Below are positions 47,018 through 56,043 of a DNA stretch of 64,000 bases, piece after piece. Origin of the DNA: an uncultured Muribaculaceae bacterium (GTDB lineage: Bacteria > Bacteroidota > Bacteroidia > Bacteroidales > Muribaculaceae); assembly GCA_947178505.1 (NCBI GenBank), contig CAMWYR010000001.1:1-64000 (forward strand), written 5' to 3'. Numbering within the stretch: position 1 is the first letter of the stretch; each line of letters begins with the position of its first letter. A program made the translations under genes and the position numbers. The notes beneath the pieces are model-generated. The model ran no database searches. It was not told the origin of the DNA and worked only from the letters and a program-made list of their open reading frames with translations.

Positions 47018-48205
47018 TTAATCGTCGATAACTGCTGTGATCTGACCTGAACCTACAGTGCGGCCACCTTCGCGGATAGCGAAACGAAGACCCTGGTCCA
47101 TTGCTACCGGAGTGATGAGCTTAACGTCGATCTCAACGTTGTCACCGGGCATCACCATCTCTACACCTTCCGGAAGAGTAATCTCACCGGTTACGTCGAG
47201 CGTACGGATGTAGAACTGAGGACGGTACTTGTTGTGGAACGGAGTGTGACGACCACCCTCTTCCTTCTTAAGGATGTAGACCTGAGCCTTGAAGTGATCG
47301 TGAGGCTTAACCTGTCCGGGGTGGCAGATTACCATACCACGCTTAACCTCATTCTTGTCGATACCACGGAGAAGGAGACCTACGTTATCACCAGCCTCAC
47401 CCTCATCGAGGAGCTTGCGGAACATCTCGACGCCAGTTACAACTGACTTCTTGTCTGCACCGAGACCGAGGATCTGTACTTCGTCACCAACCTTTACGCG
47501 ACCAGCCTCGATACGACCTGTAGCAACTGTACCACGACCGGTGATCGAGAATACGTCCTCAACAGGCATAAGGAAGGGCTTATCAACATCGCGGGGAGGC
47601 AGCGGAATCCAGTTGTCGACAGCATCCATGAGCTCCATTACCTTGTCTACCCACTGTGCCTCACCTTCGAGAGCACCAAGAGCAGAACCGCGGATAACGG
47701 GAGTGTTGTCACCGTCATATTCATACTGAGAAAGGAGGTCGCGCATATCCATTTCAACGAGCTCGAGCATCTCCTCATCGTCTACCTGGTCGCACTTGTT
47801 CATGAAGACAACAAGACGGGGAACGTTCACCTGACGGGCGAGAAGGATGTGCTCGCGAGTCTGGGGCATCGGACCGTCAGTTGCGGCTACCACGATGATA
47901 GCACCGTCCATCTGAGCAGCACCTGTTACCATGTTCTTCACATAGTCAGCGTGTCCGGGGCAGTCTACGTGGGCGTAGTGACGATTCTGAGTCTGATACT
48001 CAACGTGTGCAGTGTTGATTGTGATACCACGCTCTTTTTCCTCAGGAGCGTTGTCAATTGAATCGAATGAACGAAGCTCTGAAAGACCTTTTTCTGCGAG
48101 CACCTTAGTGATGGCAGCAGTAAGAGTCGTCTTACCGTGGTCCACATGGCCGATAGTACCGATGTTCACATGCGGTTTGGTTCTTTCGAATTTTTCTTTA
48201 GCCAT
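47018..48205 (-). CDS. tuf: Elongation factor Tu
   Basis: A 395-residue EF-Tu that delivers aminoacyl-tRNA to the ribosome. G1 is GHVDHGKT (residues 19-26), G3 is DCPGH and G4 is NKCD; the domains 2 and 3 contain [13 protein letters not shown] and [13 protein letters not shown]. Length is standard. It is transcribed behind four tRNA genes and followed by tRNA-Trp, secE and nusG. Codon use is strongly biased to preferred codons, as expected for one of the most abundant proteins. Confidence 0.99.
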   Translation of the reverse strand: MAKEKFERTKPHVNIGTIGHVDHGKTTLTAAITKVLAEKGLSELRSFDSIDNAPEEKERGITINTAHVEYQTQNRHYAHVDCPGHADYVKNMVTGAAQMDGAIIVVAATDGPMPQTREHILLARQVNVPRLVVFMNKCDQVDDEEMLELVEMDMRDLLSQYEYDGDNTPVIRGSALGALEGEAQWVDKVMELMDAVDNWIPLPPRDVDKPFLMPVEDVFSITGRGTVATGRIEAGRVKVGDEVQILGLGADKKSVVTGVEMFRKLLDEGEAGDNVGLLLRGIDKNEVKRGMVICHPGQVKPHDHFKAQVYILKKEEGGRHTPFHNKYRPQFYIRTLDVTGEITLPEGVEMVMPGDNVEIDVKLITPVAMDQGLRFAIREGGRTVGSGQITAVIDD

Positions 48206-48262
48206 AGTCTTAAACTATATTTTTGTGTTGTTAGATTTTCTTGCGTCTCGAGAAGAGAGGCC

Positions 48263-48337
<75 letters not shown>

Positions 48338-48342
48338 AGTTG

Positions 48343-48415
48343 AGCGGAAGACGAGGTTCGAACTCGCGACCCTTAGCTTGGAAGGCTAATGCTCTACCAA
48401 CTGAGCTACTTCCGC
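48343..48415 (-). tRNA. tRNA-Gly (TCC anticodon)
   Basis: Minus-strand cloverleaf: acceptor gcggaag/cttccgc, anticodon arm ttagc-cttccaa-gctaa with anticodon TCC, and T arm gcgagttcgaacctcgt. Discriminator U. No CCA is encoded, so the end must be added by nucleotidyltransferase. It lies 5 bases upstream of tRNA-Thr(GGT) in the transcript. Confidence 0.94.
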
Positions 48416-48422
48416 ATTGGTG

Positions 48423-48505
48423 TGGGTGGTGATGGATTCGAACCACCGAAGGCGTAAGCCAGCAGATTTACAGTCTGCCCCATTTGGCCACTCTGGTAAC
48501 CACCC
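48423..48505 (-). tRNA. tRNA-Tyr (GTA anticodon)
   Basis: An 83-base minus-strand cloverleaf with a long variable arm, as expected for tRNA-Tyr: acceptor gggtggt/accaccc, anticodon arm gcaga-ctgtaaa-tctgc with anticodon GTA, and T arm ggttcgaatcc. Discriminator A; no CCA encoded. Confidence 0.95.
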
Positions 48506-48510
48506 TTGAG

Positions 48511-48584
48511 AGCCTCTTGTCGGATTCGAACCAACGACCCCGAGATTACAAATCACGTGCTCTGGCCAACTGAGCTAAAGAGGC
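48511..48584 (-). tRNA. tRNA-Thr (TGT anticodon)
   Basis: Minus-strand cloverleaf: acceptor gcctctt/aagaggc, anticodon arm cgtga-tttgtaa-tctcg with anticodon TGT, and T arm ggttcgaatcc. One anticodon-stem position (29:41) is U-U. Discriminator U; no CCA encoded. It is the first gene of the tRNA-tuf transcript. Confidence 0.93.
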
Positions 48585-48626
48585 ATTGATTTTCACTGAT
48601 CTTAGGTTGTCAGCGAATTTCGAGTG

Positions 48627-48658
48627 CAAAGTTAAAACAAAAATTTTAACCACGCAAA
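48627..48658 (-). promoter_or_regulatory. Bacteroidota-type promoter for the tRNA-tuf operon
   Basis: On the minus strand TTTG (48655-48658), 20 bases, then TAACTTTG (48627-48634) is a full consensus match. Transcription would start near 48620, about 36 bases before the first tRNA, and probably drives the tRNAs, tuf and genes beyond. Confidence 0.78.
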
Positions 48659-48740
48659 TATTTAGTAAAAAAAATTCATTATTTTTTGTTTCGTTGATGT
48701 TACCACGCCTTATCCCACTCTTATTTACTTTATTTCACAA

Positions 48741-48776
48741 ATGGCCGGACTCCCCCGCTGGAGGAAATCCGGCCAT
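48741..48776 (-). terminator. Hairpin terminator after glmS
   Basis: Arms atggccgga (48741-48749) and tccggccat (48768-48776) pair perfectly over 9 bases, with a GC-rich loop that can extend the stem. It lies 43 bases after the glmS stop. The following minus-strand sequence is AT-rich but lacks a clean U run, so efficiency is uncertain. Confidence 0.55.
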
Positions 48777-48818
48777 CCGCTATTTCTTTGACAGGGGCTT
48801 TCGCCCGATAGTTCTATT

Positions 48819-50663
48819 TTATTCCACAGTCACTGACTTCGCCAGATTGCGGGGCATATCGACGTCCTTACCCTTATTGATCGCAATATAATAGGAAAGG
48901 AGCTGCAGGGGCACCGACGTAATGATCGGAGTCAGACATTCGGGCATGTCGGGCACTTCGAGAACATGGTCGGCAAGGTTGCGGATCACTGTGTCGCCCT
49001 CGCTCACTATGGCAAGGATGTTGCCTCCGCGCGCCTTCACCTGCTGCACGTTGCTCACGATCTTTTCGTACAAATGATCCTGCGGGGCGATTATGACCGT
49101 AGGCATCTCCTGATCTATCAGTGCGATGGGACCATGCTTCATCTCAGCAGCCGGATATCCCTCGGCATGGATATAGGAAATTTCCTTAAGCTTCAGGGCA
49201 CCCTCGAGAGCCACGGGATAGCTGTAGCCGCGGCCGAGATATAAGAAGTTGCGTGCATAGGTGTAGATCAGCGAGAGGCGTTCGATCTGATCGCTGAGCT
49301 TAAGCACCTTCTTAACATAGGAAGGAATCTTCAGGATCGACTTTCCAATCTCGGCAATCTGCTCTTCGGTCATGGTGCCGCGAAGCTGCGCAATAGCAAG
49401 CGAGAGCAGCGTGAGGACCATCACCTGGCCGGTGAAGGCCTTGGTAGATGCAACGCCGATTTCCGGCCCGACGTGAATATAACATCCAGAATAAGTCTCA
49501 CGCGGAATTGAACTACCCACCACGTTGCTGATGCCGAACACAAAAGCTCCGGCGCGCTTCGCAATCTGAATGGCGGCGAGCGTATCGGCGGTCTCTCCTG
49601 ACTGAGAGATGGCGATCACGACATCATCGGGAGTAATCACCGGGTTTGAATAGCGGAACTCACTGGCGTATTCCACCACAACCGGGAGCCGGCACATATC
49701 CTGGATGAGATATTTACCGAGCAGTCCGGCATGCCATGACGTGCCGCACGCAACGATCACGATTCTCTTGGCGTTGAGGAATTTCTCCTTGTTGTCGTTG
49801 ACACCGTTGAGATTGATGCGCGTACCGTCGGCCACTACACGTCCGCGGATACAGTCGCGAAGGGTCGAGGGCTGTTCGAATATCTCCTTGAGCATGAAGT
49901 GAGGATAACCGCCCTTCTCGAGCTGGGATATCGACATCTCAAGCTTGGTGACATCAATCTCGGTTTCCTCGTTATCAAGATTAGTGACCTTAAGCGGCTC
50001 ACCGCGGCGAATCACTGCAATCTCACCATCCTTAAGATATACACAGTCTTTGGTATATTCCACGAAGGGCGACGCATCGGAAGCGAGGAAGTATTCATCC
50101 TCCCCTATTCCTATCACGAGTGGACTCGACTTGCGGGCTGCGATGATGGTGTCGGGATTATCTTTCTCCACTACGGCGATAGCGTAAGCCCCCACTACCT
50201 GGTGAAGCGCTTCATTTACAGCCTGAAGGAGAGAGCAGTTGTTAGTGAGACGAATATATTCGATGAGCTGAGCGAGCACTTCTGTGTCTGTTTCCGAATG
50301 GAATTTACAGCCGTGCTGCTCAAGCGCATCCTTAAGCACCTTATAATTTTCGATCGTACCGTTGTGAACGATTGCTATATTGCCATCTTCAGAAAAGTGA
50401 GGATGTGCATTTGTATCGGACGGTTCGCCGTGGGTAGCCCAACGGGTATGTGCGATGCCGACAGTGGCATCTATATCCTTATCGGCGCAGAAAGATTCCA
50501 GATTGCTTACCTTGCCTTTTGCTTTAAATACATTAATCTTACCGTCGCGTCCGACAAGAGCCACGCCGGCGCTGTCGTAACCGCGATATTCGAGTCGATG
50601 AAGGCCTTTGATGAGAATGTCGTATACGTTGCCATTCCCAAGATACCCTACGATTCCACACAT
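48819..50663 (-). CDS. glmS: Glutamine-fructose-6-phosphate aminotransferase (isomerising)
   Basis: A 614-residue GlmS that makes glucosamine-6-phosphate, the first step to UDP-GlcNAc for peptidoglycan and lipid A. The N-terminal glutaminase has the catalytic cysteine after the first methionine (MCGIVGYLG) and HRLEYRGYDSAGVAL; two SIS isomerase domains follow (ISQSGETADTLAAI and ARNFLYLGRGYSYPVALEGA), and the C-terminus ends in LAKSVTVE. Length is standard. It is a single gene. I saw no glmS ribozyme core; the leader holds a 25-bp inverted repeat instead. Confidence 0.97.
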   Translation of the reverse strand: MCGIVGYLGNGNVYDILIKGLHRLEYRGYDSAGVALVGRDGKINVFKAKGKVSNLESFCADKDIDATVGIAHTRWATHGEPSDTNAHPHFSEDGNIAIVHNGTIENYKVLKDALEQHGCKFHSETDTEVLAQLIEYIRLTNNCSLLQAVNEALHQVVGAYAIAVVEKDNPDTIIAARKSSPLVIGIGEDEYFLASDASPFVEYTKDCVYLKDGEIAVIRRGEPLKVTNLDNEETEIDVTKLEMSISQLEKGGYPHFMLKEIFEQPSTLRDCIRGRVVADGTRINLNGVNDNKEKFLNAKRIVIVACGTSWHAGLLGKYLIQDMCRLPVVVEYASEFRYSNPVITPDDVVIAISQSGETADTLAAIQIAKRAGAFVFGISNVVGSSIPRETYSGCYIHVGPEIGVASTKAFTGQVMVLTLLSLAIAQLRGTMTEEQIAEIGKSILKIPSYVKKVLKLSDQIERLSLIYTYARNFLYLGRGYSYPVALEGALKLKEISYIHAEGYPAAEMKHGPIALIDQEMPTVIIAPQDHLYEKIVSNVQQVKARGGNILAIVSEGDTVIRNLADHVLEVPDMPECLTPIITSVPLQLLSYYIAINKGKDVDMPRNLAKSVTVE

Positions 50664-50695
50664 ATCAGATGTAAGTTTTATGTTTGAAAATCATT

Positions 50696-50720
50696 AAAAT
50701 TGGAACGTCGTTCTAATTTT
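50696..50720. promoter_or_regulatory. 25-bp inverted repeat in the glmS leader
   Basis: The sequence aaaattggaacg-t-cgttctaatttt has 12-base arms with one G-T position around a single base. It lies 33 bases upstream of the glmS ATG. The shape fits an operator for a dimeric regulator or a leader hairpin. No regulator gene is adjacent. Confidence 0.4.
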
Positions 50721-50743
50721 AAACGCAACTATTATGAAAATAG

Positions 50744-50780
50744 TATAAAAAAACGCCTTCCCGGTTAAGGGAAAGCGTTT
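50744..50780 (-). terminator. Intrinsic terminator after the small lipoprotein gene
   Basis: On the minus strand the stem aaacgctttccc / gggaaggcgttt (one mismatch) with a 6-base loop runs into a U-rich stretch. It lies 20 bases after the stop at 50800 and separates this gene from glmS. Confidence 0.8.
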
Positions 50781-50799
50781 GTATCAGTTTGTTTACGCA

Positions 50800-51321
50800 T
50801 TAGTCTACTGCCACGCCGTCGCCTGTTGAGATCACGCCGGTTGTGTCGGTTGTGGTAGTCGACGGCATCTGCTCAATCATACCCACTGCATTGGGATCGG
50901 AGAGATTAGCTCCTGCTCCGCCGGGAAGGGGGAAAGCCTGGTATTTGGCATATTCGTTCACCTTTTTCTCATTGTCACTGCCGATCTGGTTCATATCGGC
51001 CTGCGCCAGTGCGATGCGGAAGGGGTCGATGTAGACGTATTCACCATACAGATTGGCGAGGTCATTGACAGCGTCATTATACTCGGCAGTGGAGTCATTG
51101 GGCTGTGAGTTGATCACGTCATAATATTTCTGAGCCTTCTCGGCATATTTGCCGCAATAGTCAATCATGGTAGTGTAGTCGGCCTCGGAGAGTTCAGACT
51201 TTTCCGAGATCTTCTTTGCTACGTCGGCATCGGTGGGAAGATTGGCGCTACAAGATGCCATCACCGCTACCAGGAATGCTCCGAGAAATGTCTTCTTGAG
51301 AATGGAGAGTGTCTTTTTCAT
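50800..51321 (-). CDS. Small lipoprotein of unknown function (173 aa)
   Basis: The ATG at 51321 opens a lipoprotein signal with lipobox VMASC (MKKTLSILKKTFLGAFLVAV then MASC); the frame continues upstream to 51369 but that part is not a signal. The mature protein is acidic, with helices in the first 110 residues (DYTTMIDYCGKYAEKAQKYY) and a Thr/Asp-rich tail (MPSTTTTDTTGV). I do not recognise a family; DUF-type envelope lipoproteins of Bacteroidales look like this. It follows the NYN protein gene by 47 bases and is ended by a good terminator. Confidence 0.75.
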   Translation of the reverse strand: MKKTLSILKKTFLGAFLVAVMASCSANLPTDADVAKKISEKSELSEADYTTMIDYCGKYAEKAQKYYDVINSQPNDSTAEYNDAVNDLANLYGEYVYIDPFRIALAQADMNQIGSDNEKKVNEYAKYQAFPLPGGAGANLSDPNAVGMIEQMPSTTTTDTTGVISTGDGVAVD

Positions 51322-51368
51322 AATTTTTGTTTTATAGGTTATAATGAAGTTCGTGGTTTGACGGCGCA

Positions 51369-52019
51369 TCAGAACGTGTCGCCTAACGGGGAGACTGCAG
51401 GCTCCCGCAGTTTATAGAGCAACATCTTGCGAAGCTGCGGATTGTTGTCGACAATTTGTGAGAATTCCCAATGCTGGCCGGCCTCATCGCGAAGCATTGT
51501 GGAAGTGGTGTCAACATCGGTCAGATTCCATGTCAGCAGGATGGTCTTAATCTTAAGGGCCTTAAGCTTGCGCACGAGCATCTGATGATCGGCATCGCCC
51601 GTGATGAGCACTACGTAGTCGAAATGACGGAAAGTGGCCAGTTCGTAGGCCTCGAGCGCAAACCATACGTCGACGCCTTTCTCAAGCACTTCGGTGGTGC
51701 CGTCGCGCTCCACCTCACGCAGATGCTTGTAATGGAACACAACGTCATTTTCAATGAGTGAATCCTCGAATTTACGCTCATTGTAAAGCAGGTGCTTATC
51801 GTAGGCTTCCTTTACGCGGAAACGGCCCCGGAAATAGTGAGCCTCCGTAATCTGACAATCAGAGATATTTATGCCCTCCTGCATGGCCAGCTCCGAGCAT
51901 ATGAACTCAAAGAGTGAACTCACGCGAATAATCGAGCGGTCGCGGGCTTTGAGCGCACGGTTTACTTTCGCATAATAGCCGCCATCAATGAAGACGCCTA
52001 TCGATATATAGTCATTCAT
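51369..52019 (-). CDS. NYN-domain (PIN-like nuclease fold) protein
   Basis: A 216-residue protein of the LabA/NYN group. Signs are the N-terminal SIGVFIDGGYYAKVNRAL with the aspartate, the central DVWFALEAYELATFRHFDYV, and VVLITGDADHQMLVRKLKAL with clustered acidic residues. The fold is that of PIN nucleases acting on RNA; no substrate is known. The C-terminal 60 residues have no feature I recognise. It is upstream of a small lipoprotein gene and probably shares its transcript. A -7-like TAATTTTG lies at 52042-52049 on the minus strand without a clear -33. Confidence 0.82.
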   Translation of the reverse strand: MNDYISIGVFIDGGYYAKVNRALKARDRSIIRVSSLFEFICSELAMQEGINISDCQITEAHYFRGRFRVKEAYDKHLLYNERKFEDSLIENDVVFHYKHLREVERDGTTEVLEKGVDVWFALEAYELATFRHFDYVVLITGDADHQMLVRKLKALKIKTILLTWNLTDVDTTSTMLRDEAGQHWEFSQIVDNNPQLRKMLLYKLREPAVSPLGDTF

Positions 52020-52051
52020 AGATAAAAAGTCTGAATATCTTCAAAATTACA

Positions 52052-52089
52052 ATGCGGAGCGGCGATAAAAAGTTCATGCCGCTCCGTAT
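52052..52089 (-). terminator. Hairpin after the pepD operon
   Basis: Arms atgcggagcggc (52052-52063) and gccgctccgtat (52078-52089) pair at 11 of 12 positions around a 14-base loop. It lies 84 bases after the stop of the downstream pepD. The following minus-strand bases are AT-rich (gtaatttt) but not a clean U run. Confidence 0.55.
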
Positions 52090-52172
52090 TTAAAGTGAGT
52101 TTACTGGATATTCCGTTTCAGATTCCCTTCTATGCATGAATCATTGAATCCAACGGCTCGTGAAGCCGGCTC

Positions 52173-53630
52173 TCAGGCGTCAGCGAGGTTTCTGAGAATC
52201 TCGGCGAGCAAGTCGTAGCATTCCTTCACGCTGGGAATGTAGGCTTTCTCACCGGGAGAGTGGATATCCTTTAATGTCGGACCGAAACTTACCATGTCGA
52301 GGTCGGGCATTTTCTCAAGGAAGAGGCCGCATTCGAGGCCGGCATGGAGTGCCTCCACTTTCGGATCCTTGCCGAAAAGCTTACGGTAGCTTTCCTCGGC
52401 CACCTTAAGCACGAGCGAGTTGGGATTCGGTTCCCAGCCGACGTAGGCATCGTCGAAAGTCACCTCCGCTCCTATCATTTCAAACAGAGCGGCGATGCGG
52501 TCGGCGATCTCATCACGGCGCGAATCAATCGAACTGCGCTGATGGACTGTGATCTGCATCGTGCTGTTCTCAAGCATTGCGACGGAAGCGAGATTATCTG
52601 AAGTCTCCACCAGTCCGGGAATTGCATCCGACATTCTCTGCACACCCCCCGGGCATGAGAAAAGCGCGGCAATGATGTTGTGAGCCAACTGAGTCTCGAT
52701 TATCTCATGGCGCGGCTTCACCTCATTCAACTCAAGCCGGAAGTCAGGATTTTCGGATGCACCATATTCAGCCTGCAGGGTCCTATAGAATTCAGCAGCA
52801 AAGGCGGCGAAAGCTTCGGCATCTTCCCTTGCCACAAATACGACTGCCTTGGCATCGCGCGGAATGGCGTTGGCGAGTCCGCCTCCCTCGAAGTATGAGA
52901 GTTCGAGGGGTGTACGGCGGTCGGCCTCCCAGAGGAAGCGGGCCAGCTGCTGATTAGCGTTGGCGCGGCCGAGATTTATCTCCATTCCGGAGTGTCCTCC
53001 CTTCAGGCCACCGAGCTCAACTTCATAGCATACGCCGTCGGGAGCGGACTGCATGCGCAGCGGCAGTGAGACATTGGTGATCTTACCTCCGGCACAACCG
53101 ATCACGAGCGAACCCATCTCTTCGGAGTCAAGGTTGAGAAGTATCTTTCCGGTCACGAAACCGGGTTGCAGTCCGTTAGCACCGATAAGGCCCTGCTCTT
53201 CGTCGACCGTCAGGAGCACCTCAAGCGGACCATGCACCATATCGGGATCGATCAGAGCCGCCATGCCTAAAGCACACCCGAGACCATTGTCGGCGCCTAA
53301 AGTGGTGCCGTTCGTACGAACCCAGTCTCCGTCGACCACAGTCTCAATCGGGTCAGTGAGGAAGTCGTGCTTTACGTCGGGGCGCTTCTCAGCCACCATA
53401 TCCTGATGACCCTGTAGAATAACTCCCGGGGCATTCTCATGGCCCGGAGTCGCAGGCACGCTCATCATCACGTTGCCAACCTCATCTGCCTTGGCCTCAA
53501 TTTTATGTTTTGCGGCCCAGCCGAGCAGAAACTCGCGCATCTTGTCGAGATGATGCGTCGGACGGGGCACTTTTGTGATCTGGTCAAAAATCTCCCACAC
53601 GAGGGTGGGCTTCAGGTCTGTGATTTTCAT
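52173..53630 (-). CDS. pepD: Aminoacyl-histidine dipeptidase (PepD-like, M20C), copy 2
   Basis: A 485-residue cytoplasmic metallodipeptidase of the M20C group, which cleaves Xaa-His and similar dipeptides. Metal and catalytic residues are visible in LQGHQDMVAEK, GTTLGADNGLGCALG, TVDEEQGLIGA, LNLDSEEMGSLVIGCAGG and ALHAGLECGLF. The dimerisation lid occupies the middle, starting near PLELSYFEGG. It is the last gene of a three-gene unit with a muramidase and a second pepD, 10 bases after the muramidase. Paralogue of the first gene with about the same length. Confidence 0.92.
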   Translation of the reverse strand: MKITDLKPTLVWEIFDQITKVPRPTHHLDKMREFLLGWAAKHKIEAKADEVGNVMMSVPATPGHENAPGVILQGHQDMVAEKRPDVKHDFLTDPIETVVDGDWVRTNGTTLGADNGLGCALGMAALIDPDMVHGPLEVLLTVDEEQGLIGANGLQPGFVTGKILLNLDSEEMGSLVIGCAGGKITNVSLPLRMQSAPDGVCYEVELGGLKGGHSGMEINLGRANANQQLARFLWEADRRTPLELSYFEGGGLANAIPRDAKAVVFVAREDAEAFAAFAAEFYRTLQAEYGASENPDFRLELNEVKPRHEIIETQLAHNIIAALFSCPGGVQRMSDAIPGLVETSDNLASVAMLENSTMQITVHQRSSIDSRRDEIADRIAALFEMIGAEVTFDDAYVGWEPNPNSLVLKVAEESYRKLFGKDPKVEALHAGLECGLFLEKMPDLDMVSFGPTLKDIHSPGEKAYIPSVKECYDLLAEILRNLADA

Positions 53631-53640
53631 AATGTATTAT

Positions 53641-54360
53641 TTATTTTTTATTGCTTTTATAACGCTGATAGGCAGCCGCCATTTTGGTGTGGTAGCCACG
53701 GCGGGCGTAAGAGGTGCCGTTGTATCTTTTCGCAAATCCGGCCCAGTCTTTCTTGCGGAGAAATTCCACCATATTGGAGTTGGTGATGAATTTGGCGAAT
53801 AGTTCGAGCTGAGCGAACTCCGACTGCGACATGAGCTTCACAAACTCATCTACCGACTTGCACCCGCAGGTCTTGTAGTTGAACCCTCCGATCTGGAACA
53901 TTCCCCAGAATGTGCCCATCAGTGCTCCCTGTCCGTTCTTGTGGGCGGCATTGACTAGAAGTGTCCATTCCTGCTTTGCATACCCGGTCAGTCCGGAGGG
54001 AACCTTCATGTGCTTATATGGTTTCTTGTCGACAGCCTTGGGAGCATATACCCTGTACATGGCCGGATCGAAATTGATGGTGGGCACGCCGGGTTGCGAG
54101 AAGCCGTGCATCGTCTTGCCGGCCTCAATCTCCACCACAGCCTTGATTGCGGCCACTTCCACTCCAAGCTGCTTAGCCACGAGCCGGAAGTCGGCATCCG
54201 TCAGACGCGTGTAGCGCGAGTCCTTATCCTCCGCCGGCTCTTCAAGAACGGCGTCAAGCACACTGAGCACCGGGTCGGATGTCGACGGCTCGGCGCCATG
54301 AGCGCAGACCGCCACTACCCACATATATATGGGCAGGAGCAGCTTTGCGTTCAGTTTCAT
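53641..54360 (-). CDS. Secreted N-acetylmuramidase-family protein (DUF3380-like)
   Basis: A 239-residue exported protein with a signal peptide (MKLNAKLLLPIYMWVVAVCA) and one domain at about 55-230 that looks like the N-acetylmuramidase (PF11860) family: IKAVVEIEAGK, INFDPAMYRVYAPKAVDKKP, GALMGTFWGMFQIGGFNYKT and SEFAQLELFAKFI. The glutamate in the first of these is the likely catalytic acid. It would cleave peptidoglycan in the periplasm, phage-endolysin style. Its ATG overlaps the preceding pepD stop as ATGA, tying it to a cytoplasmic dipeptidase. Whether it processes the cell's own wall is inference. Confidence 0.8.
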   Translation of the reverse strand: MKLNAKLLLPIYMWVVAVCAHGAEPSTSDPVLSVLDAVLEEPAEDKDSRYTRLTDADFRLVAKQLGVEVAAIKAVVEIEAGKTMHGFSQPGVPTINFDPAMYRVYAPKAVDKKPYKHMKVPSGLTGYAKQEWTLLVNAAHKNGQGALMGTFWGMFQIGGFNYKTCGCKSVDEFVKLMSQSEFAQLELFAKFITNSNMVEFLRKKDWAGFAKRYNGTSYARRGYHTKMAAAYQRYKSNKK

Positions 54361-55814
54361 GCCTCCGCCACTTTCTCGAGCACGCGCGCGAGGTGTTTCC
54401 AGAATTTCTCAACCGTCGGAATGAGAAGTTTTTCGTCGGGAGAATGCACTCCTGTCATCGTCGGGCCGAAGCTCACCATATCCAGATCAGGATACTTGCT
54501 GAGGAAGAGTCCGCATTCAAGCCCGGCGTGGATTGCCTTGATGGCCGGACGCACGCCAAAGAGTTCTTCGTAGGCATCGGCAGAGATCTTCATTATGGGT
54601 GATTTCATATTGGGAGCCCAGCCGGGATAGCCGTCGCTGTGATATACCTTCGCTCCGGCAAGCTGGAAGTGAGCCTCAACCTGACCGGCCACATCATCCT
54701 TGCGGCTTTCCACTGATGAACGCTGGGAAGTCGTGATGCGCACGAGATTTTCATCTATCATCTTCACTGCCGCAAGATTGGTGGAAGTCTCCACGAGACC
54801 CTCAAGATCATGACTCCATGAGAACACTCCGTGGGGCGCTGAATAAATCGCACGCACGAGACGGATTGACGTCTCGGAATCAATGCAGAATTCCGGACGC
54901 TCGGCTGCCTCAACTGTGAGTTCCATTGAGGGCTCGATGCCCTTATATTCGTTAATGATGGCAGTGTGATATTTCTTTAGATATTTCTTAAGTTCCTCAT
55001 GATGGTCGCTGTGAACGCCGAACACTGCATGAGCCTCACGCGGAATCGCGTTGCGCAGATTGCCTCCTTCGATCTCACACACGGTGATATCCCATTTCTG
55101 AGAGCACTCCCAGATGAAGCGGGCGATTATCTTATTTGCGTTCGCACGGCCCAGATGGATATCGGAGCCTGAATGGCCACCGAGAAGACCCGAAACGGAT
55201 ACCCGCATATATGAGAAATGTTCGGGCGTGCAGCTGCGCTGATAAGTGAAATCAGCCGTGGTATCGATGCCGCCGGCACATCCCACGAATATCTCCCCGT
55301 CGTCTTCAGAGTCCATATTGATGAGGAGCTTGCCCGAGATCATATCCTTGCCCAGATTCTCGGCACCTTCAAGGCCGATCTCCTCATTGATCGTGAACAG
55401 AGCCTCGAGCGGACCATGCTTAAGCTCCGGATCAATCATCGCCGCCATGGCAGCAGCTACGCCGATACCGTTGTCGGCGCCGAGGGTCGTCCCGCGCGCC
55501 TTCACCCAGTCGCCGTCTACGTAGGTGTCGATAGGATCTTTGCTGAAATCATGATTACAGTCGCTGTTTTTCTCGCAGACCATATCCATGTGCGACTGAA
55601 GCACAACGGTGGGCGCATTCTCGTGGCCCTTGGTGGCGGCCTTCTTCATAACGACGTTGCCAACTTTATCCGTCTTGGCCTCGATACCGTGATCAGCGGC
55701 AAACTTCAAAAGAAACTCGCGGATTTTTTCCTCATGGCATGAAGGACGCGGAATCTTGGTCACTTCATCAAAGCATTTCCAGATTAATTCCGGTTTAAGG
55801 TCTTTTACTTCCAT
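54357..55814 (-). CDS. pepD: Aminoacyl-histidine dipeptidase (PepD-like, M20C), copy 1
   Basis: A 485-residue M20C peptidase, the same length as its downstream paralogue. Catalytic blocks are LQSHMDMVCEKN, RGTTLGADNGIGVAA, TINEEIGLEGAEN, LINMDSEDDGEIFVGCAGG and AIHAGLECGLF. The protein is cytoplasmic, without a signal peptide. It starts the pepD-muramidase-pepD unit with a -7-like TAACTTTG at 55921-55928 on the minus strand but no good -33. The two copies differ across their lengths, so they are old duplicates and may have different dipeptide preferences, for example cell-wall or dietary peptides. Confidence 0.92.
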   Translation of the reverse strand: MEVKDLKPELIWKCFDEVTKIPRPSCHEEKIREFLLKFAADHGIEAKTDKVGNVVMKKAATKGHENAPTVVLQSHMDMVCEKNSDCNHDFSKDPIDTYVDGDWVKARGTTLGADNGIGVAAAMAAMIDPELKHGPLEALFTINEEIGLEGAENLGKDMISGKLLINMDSEDDGEIFVGCAGGIDTTADFTYQRSCTPEHFSYMRVSVSGLLGGHSGSDIHLGRANANKIIARFIWECSQKWDITVCEIEGGNLRNAIPREAHAVFGVHSDHHEELKKYLKKYHTAIINEYKGIEPSMELTVEAAERPEFCIDSETSIRLVRAIYSAPHGVFSWSHDLEGLVETSTNLAAVKMIDENLVRITTSQRSSVESRKDDVAGQVEAHFQLAGAKVYHSDGYPGWAPNMKSPIMKISADAYEELFGVRPAIKAIHAGLECGLFLSKYPDLDMVSFGPTMTGVHSPDEKLLIPTVEKFWKHLARVLEKVAEA

Positions 55815-56043
55815 ATCTAAATTTTACAAGTTATATTTTTCCGAATAAATTCCGATAAAATTGGCGTGGAAACGACCATGAAAAGGCATTGTCTAAGGCT
55901 TCGGGCCGCTCCATCATTTTCAAAGTTAACAAAATATTTGCAGATATCTATCCTATCTGACGAATTTTTAATTAAATTTGCAATTAAAAGAGGGAATAAC
56001 TCTCCCCTACCCTATAAATTAACCGGAACAAATATTAAAAAAA
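55815..56043. other. Divergent intergenic region, pepD / small membrane ORF
   Basis: The gap between the divergent pepD and the small ORF is AT-rich. It holds -7-like octamers in both directions: TAACTTTG on minus at 55921-55928 and TAAATTTG on plus at 55973-55980, neither with a good TTG partner at 19-21 bases. I see no coding frame. Confidence 0.45.

Noticed and set aside
50664-50799. A glmS ribozyme in the leader
   Set aside because: The conserved ribozyme core is not visible, and such ribozymes are mainly in Gram-positive bacteria; only a palindrome and a terminator were found.
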